Below are positions 60,552 to 64,000 of a DNA stretch of 64,000 nt, piece after piece (position 1 is the first letter of the stretch; each line of letters begins with the position of its first letter). Source of the DNA: Bacteroidota bacterium (GTDB taxonomy: Bacteria; Bacteroidota; Bacteroidia; Flavobacteriales; Flavobacteriaceae); the NCBI GenBank assembly GCA_020161455.1, contig JAIUNZ010000004.1, positions 186,001 through 250,000 on the forward strand. The letters are read 5' to 3'. The notes under the pieces were generated by a model, which saw only the letters and a program-made list of their open reading frames with translations, made no database searches and was not told the DNA's origin. The position numbers and the translations under genes are program-made.

Positions 60552-61847
60552 TTGAGAACTCATTTTTCTAAAACTATTTCGAATGTTGCAACGTTCAAAA
60601 ATCAGCTATTACTGTGGTCACAGCAGTTTAGAGAAGTTGTTTTTTTCGACAGCAACAATTACCATCAACAATATACTTCCTATGATTGCATACTTGCAGT
60701 CGATGCATTCACATCAATTAAAACAGATTATCACAATGCTTTTGATGAATTAAAACAGTACCAGCAAACCACTAAAGATTGGTTGTTTGGTTACTTGTCC
60801 TATGATTTAAAAAATGATGTGGAAGCGTTGCAATCAAAGAATCAAGATGGTTTGCAGTTTCCCGATTTGTATTTCTTTCAACCCAAAAAACTTTTTTTGA
60901 TTAAAGGCAATCAACTTGAAGTGCAGTATTTACGATTATGTGATGACGAATTTGTGTACGATTTCGAAGAAATTATTCAAAGCTCTGAGATTGAAGAAGA
61001 AGTTGTCATGACAAGTGCAGTTGAAGTGAAACAACGCATTTCAAAAGAAAATTATATTCAGAAAGTCACCAAAATATTAGACCACATCCATCGTGGAGAT
61101 ATATATGAAGCTAATTTTTGTATGGAGTTTTTTGCAGAAAACGCTGCCATCGAACCATTGACGGTTTATAATAAACTAAACGAAATTTCAACGCCGCCGT
61201 TTGCCACTTTCTTTAAAAACAACACCGATTATTTGCTTTCGGCATCACCAGAGCGTTATATGAAGAAAGAAGGCTTCAAAATAATTTCGCAACCCATAAA
61301 AGGAACCACCAAACGTTTTGAAGAAGTAACTTTAGACGAAAAATCAAAAGTAGATTTAGAAAACGACCCAAAAGAGCGTTCTGAAAACATCATGATTGTC
61401 GATTTAGTTCGCAATGATTTATCACATACAGCCTCAAAAGGTTCAGTAACTGTTGAAGAACTTTGCCAAATTTATTCCTTCAAACAAGTGCATCAAATGA
61501 TTTCCACTGTTGTTTCCAAAGTCGAAAGCAGTATTGCTCCAATCGATATACTAAAAACTACTTTCCCAATGGGAAGCATGACAGGTGCCCCAAAAATTTC
61601 AGCCATGAACATTATCGAAGCACTAGAAGAAACAAAACGCGGTTTATACAGCGGTAGTGTTGGCTATTTTACACCCCAAAACGACTTTGATTTTAATGTT
61701 GTCATCCGAAGTATTTTGTATAATGCTAAAGAAAACTATCTTTCCTTTTCAGTCGGTAGTGCCATTACATCATTATCACAACCCGAAAAAGAATACGAAG
61801 AATGTTTGTTAAAAGCCAAAGCAATGTTCTCTGTTTTGAGTGAATAA
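60552..61847 (+). CDS. pabB: Aminodeoxychorismate synthase component I
   Basis: A TTG start at 60552 is chosen because a promoter at 60502-60533 covers the earlier TTG; the protein is then 431 residues. The chorismate-binding core has LSASPERYM near 230, SENIMIVDLVRNDL near 280 and the GSMTGAPKISAM motif near 340. It aminates chorismate for folate synthesis with a PabA partner not in view. The N-terminal ~140 residues are the flavobacterial form. tilS follows 18 bp later. Confidence 0.88.
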   Translation: MRTHFSKTISNVATFKNQLLLWSQQFREVVFFDSNNYHQQYTSYDCILAVDAFTSIKTDYHNAFDELKQYQQTTKDWLFGYLSYDLKNDVEALQSKNQDGLQFPDLYFFQPKKLFLIKGNQLEVQYLRLCDDEFVYDFEEIIQSSEIEEEVVMTSAVEVKQRISKENYIQKVTKILDHIHRGDIYEANFCMEFFAENAAIEPLTVYNKLNEISTPPFATFFKNNTDYLLSASPERYMKKEGFKIISQPIKGTTKRFEEVTLDEKSKVDLENDPKERSENIMIVDLVRNDLSHTASKGSVTVEELCQIYSFKQVHQMISTVVSKVESSIAPIDILKTTFPMGSMTGAPKISAMNIIEALEETKRGLYSGSVGYFTPQNDFDFNVVIRSILYNAKENYLSFSVGSAITSLSQPEKEYEECLLKAKAMFSVLSE

Positions 61848-61865
61848 AAATTCTTATTTTTGAGG

Positions 61866-63173
61866 ATGCTGGATAAGTTTCAAAATAATATCTCTGAAAA
61901 TTTACCTTTTCTACCTGAAAGCAAACTCCTGTTGGCGGTTAGTGGTGGATTAGATAGCATGGTGTTATTGCATTTATGCCAAGCAATGAAACTTGATATC
62001 TCCGTGGCACATTGCAACTTCCAATTACGTGGAGAAGAAAGTAACAACGATGAAAAATTTGTTACATCCTATTGCGAAAAAAACAACATTCCATTATTTG
62101 TAACTCATTTTGATACTGAAATTTACGCCAAAGAACAAAAACAATCCATTCAAGTGGTGGCTCGTAACTTACGCTACGATTTTTTTCATTCTGTTTTGAT
62201 AAATAATGAGTACGATTACATTCTAACAGCACATCATTTGAACGACAGTTTGGAAACATTTCTAATCAATTTCACGCGCGGTACAGGTTTGGAAGGACTT
62301 ACAGGAATTCCACAGCAGAATGAAAAAGTAGTGCGCACCTTGCTACCATTTTCCAGAGTTGAAATCGAAGAATATGCTGTTAGAAATGGAATTCAGTGGC
62401 GAGAGGACAGCAGCAATCAAACGGAGAAATACCAACGAAACAAATTTCGCCATTCTGTGGTACCAATTCTTCAAGAACAAAACATCAACTTGCTACAATC
62501 GTTTCAAAACACGTTAGAATACCTAAACCAAGCACAATCTATGGTAGAAGATGCTAGTCATTTGGTGTATTCTAAAGTAGTTACCGAAGAAGAAACCATC
62601 AAAATTAGTCTAACAAAACTATTGGCGTTTCCCAATTACAAAGCCTATTTGCATCAATGGTTAGCACTATTTGGGTTCACCGCTTGGGATGATATCTACA
62701 ATTTAGTTTCGGCACAATCGGGAAAACAAGTGCTTTCCGAAAATTACATTTTACTAAAAGACAGAACATATCTTATTTTGTTTCCAAAAAAAAATGAAGA
62801 ACATTCAGATTATTATTGGATAAAGAAAGACCAAAAAGAAGTTAAATTTCCCTTAAAATTGTCGCTTTGTAACGTAGATTACATTTCAAATGAAATTCCA
62901 AATGCTATATTTGTGGACGAAGAGAAATTGCAGTTTCCATTGCAAATTAGAAAGTGGAAAGAAGGTGATGTTTTGTTTCCTTTTGGGATGAATGGTTCCA
63001 AGAAATTGAGCAAATATTTCAAAGACGAAAAGTTTTCTCTTTTTGACAAAACAAACACTTGGCTACTTTGTTCCAACAATCAAATCGTTTGGGTTATTGG
63101 AAAACGTCAAGACAATAGATATAAAATAACAGAACACACAACACGAATTTTACAAATAAAGTACAAACCCTAA
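61866..63173 (+). CDS. tilS: tRNA(Ile)-lysidine synthetase
   Basis: From ATG 61866 the protein has 435 residues. The PP-loop motif is AVSGGLDSMVLLHL near 24, and HHLNDSLETFLINF near 125 is the second signature. C-terminal TilS domains lie near 360-430 (RKWKEGDVLFPFGMNGSKKL). It converts C34 of one tRNA-Ile to lysidine so AUA is read as Ile, which matters in this AT-rich genome. A TATTTTTG box lies a few bases before the ATG, but the weak -33 leaves it uncertain. Its stop overlaps the dsbD start. Confidence 0.93.
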   Translation: MLDKFQNNISENLPFLPESKLLLAVSGGLDSMVLLHLCQAMKLDISVAHCNFQLRGEESNNDEKFVTSYCEKNNIPLFVTHFDTEIYAKEQKQSIQVVARNLRYDFFHSVLINNEYDYILTAHHLNDSLETFLINFTRGTGLEGLTGIPQQNEKVVRTLLPFSRVEIEEYAVRNGIQWREDSSNQTEKYQRNKFRHSVVPILQEQNINLLQSFQNTLEYLNQAQSMVEDASHLVYSKVVTEEETIKISLTKLLAFPNYKAYLHQWLALFGFTAWDDIYNLVSAQSGKQVLSENYILLKDRTYLILFPKKNEEHSDYYWIKKDQKEVKFPLKLSLCNVDYISNEIPNAIFVDEEKLQFPLQIRKWKEGDVLFPFGMNGSKKLSKYFKDEKFSLFDKTNTWLLCSNNQIVWVIGKRQDNRYKITEHTTRILQIKYKP

Positions 63174-64000
63174 TGAAAAAATTACTTTTAATTTTAGTAG
63201 CAATTTTGACTTTTGCTAACACAAATGCTCAAATTGTCAAGCCCGTAAAATGGACCAGTAAGGTTGAAAAAATAAGCGACACAGAAGTCAATCTTATTAT
63301 GCAAGCCACCATCGAAAAAGATTGGCACGTTTATTCGCAATACACGCCAGATATGGGTCCGTTGCCAGCCGAATTCAAATTTGAGAATGCTAAAGGCAAT
63401 TACGAACTAATAGGGAAAGTCAAAGAAAGCCCATACAAGAAACAATACAATGACGTTTTTGAAGTAGATGAATACTATTTTGCCAACAACGCAACCTTCA
63501 CCCAAAAAGTAAAAATCATCAATCCTAAACTGACTACAATCAAAGGTTCTATTGATTTTCAAGTGTGCAAAGAAGTATGTATCAACGATAATAATGTGTT
63601 TACCTTTTCAATTCCTAAAATGGTTTTGGAAACAAAAGAAGCCGTTGCCGAAGCACCAGTAATGGAAGTGCCTACAGCCGACACAACACAAGTGGAAACT
63701 GTCGCTGTTGACACAACAAAGGTTAAAGAAGCCGTAGCTATATCACCTACCGAAACTCCAAAAAAAGAAGATAAAAAAGGATTGTTAACCATCTTCTTTT
63801 TGGCATTTCTTGGTGGTTTTGCAGCCCTACTAACGCCATGTGTTTTCCCAATGATACCCATGACAGTGAGCTTCTTTACAAAACAAAGTAAAACACCAGC
63901 GCAAGGAAAACGAAACGCCATTTTATACGGATTATCCATCATCATTATTTATTTAATTCTCGGTTCGCTAGTCACCGGAATATTTGGTGCCGAAGCGCTC
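63173..64000 (+). CDS. dsbD: Thiol:disulfide interchange protein DsbD, partial
   Basis: The ATG overlaps the tilS stop (TAATG); 276 codons are visible before the edge. A signal peptide (LLLILVAILTFANTNAQ), the periplasmic nDsbD domain with FQVCKEVCIND near 130, a Thr/Val/Glu-rich linker and the first membrane helices with LTPCVFPMIPMTV near 220 are present. It passes electrons from cytoplasmic thioredoxin to periplasmic thiols. The C-terminal thioredoxin domain must lie beyond the window. Confidence 0.9.
   Translation, partial: MKKLLLILVAILTFANTNAQIVKPVKWTSKVEKISDTEVNLIMQATIEKDWHVYSQYTPDMGPLPAEFKFENAKGNYELIGKVKESPYKKQYNDVFEVDEYYFANNATFTQKVKIINPKLTTIKGSIDFQVCKEVCINDNNVFTFSIPKMVLETKEAVAEAPVMEVPTADTTQVETVAVDTTKVKEAVAISPTETPKKEDKKGLLTIFFLAFLGGFAALLTPCVFPMIPMTVSFFTKQSKTPAQGKRNAILYGLSIIIIYLILGSLVTGIFGAEAL

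Overview
This window is an AT-rich stretch of a Bacteroidota chromosome, most likely Flavobacteriaceae close to Flavobacterium. The evidence is the family-typical proteins (a LptF/G-like permease, DUF6952, DUF2024 and DUF4349 proteins, a RibBA with a degenerate second half), the near absence of Shine-Dalgarno sites, and repeated promoters of the form TTG-N18-21-TAnnTTTG used by this phylum. No database search was possible; names rest on motifs and family knowledge.

Layout. (1) 1-4.4 kb: leftward ilvE-ilvD-ilvB operon for branched-chain amino acids. It is preceded by three consecutive Ile-rich leader peptides, each followed by an intrinsic terminator, so it looks like a triple-tandem attenuator. 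(2) 4.6-9.8 kb: a histidine kinase and a sigma-54-dependent response regulator. They are followed by an intergenic region with a dyad and a GG-N10-GC (-24/-12) promoter in front of a small Cys-rich protein, a glutamate dehydrogenase, a GreA/Rnk-like protein and an unknown helical protein. (3) 9.9-13.6 kb: a redox/stress block (MarR regulator, group III truncated globin, DUF2024, thioredoxin-like protein, Dps, DsbA-like protein). Two promoters carry the same operator palindrome between their -33 and -7 elements. (4) 13.6-15.7 kb: a decaying zone with an NTF2-like pseudogene, a second broken gene and an internally deleted integrase.

(5) 15.94-47.45 kb: two integrative elements in tandem at the 3' end of tRNA-Ser(TGA). 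Three copies of the 3' tRNA sequence (15943, 29173, 47433) bound them. Each element carries its own tyrosine recombinase at its left end and its own pair of direct-repeat arm sites inside both ends. Element A (13 kb) carries an excisionase-like HTH gene, a possible replication protein, two membrane-anchored unknowns, two secreted unknowns, a two-gene unit of a small membrane protein plus a 1152-residue P-loop/helical-repeat protein, and a Septu-like ATPase-HNH pair. Element B (18 kb) carries HTH genes, a VirE-N/DUF3987 protein, a complete type I restriction-modification system, a DUF5655 protein, two SNase-like nucleases, a HipA-like kinase with DUF3037, an array of stem-loops in about 0.9 kb of non-coding DNA, and a family protein of unknown function. 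Neither element has a visible relaxase or conjugation gene. Both read as defence-loaded mobilizable or satellite elements.

(6) 47.4-64 kb: core genome again. It holds tRNA-Ser, a leftward run tpx-dgkA-ftsK-lolA-lptF/G-ribBA, a methyltransferase, an APC permease, a peroxiredoxin-thioredoxin-DUF6952 cluster, DoxX and DUF4349 proteins, then rightward pabB-tilS-dsbD, with dsbD cut by the window edge.
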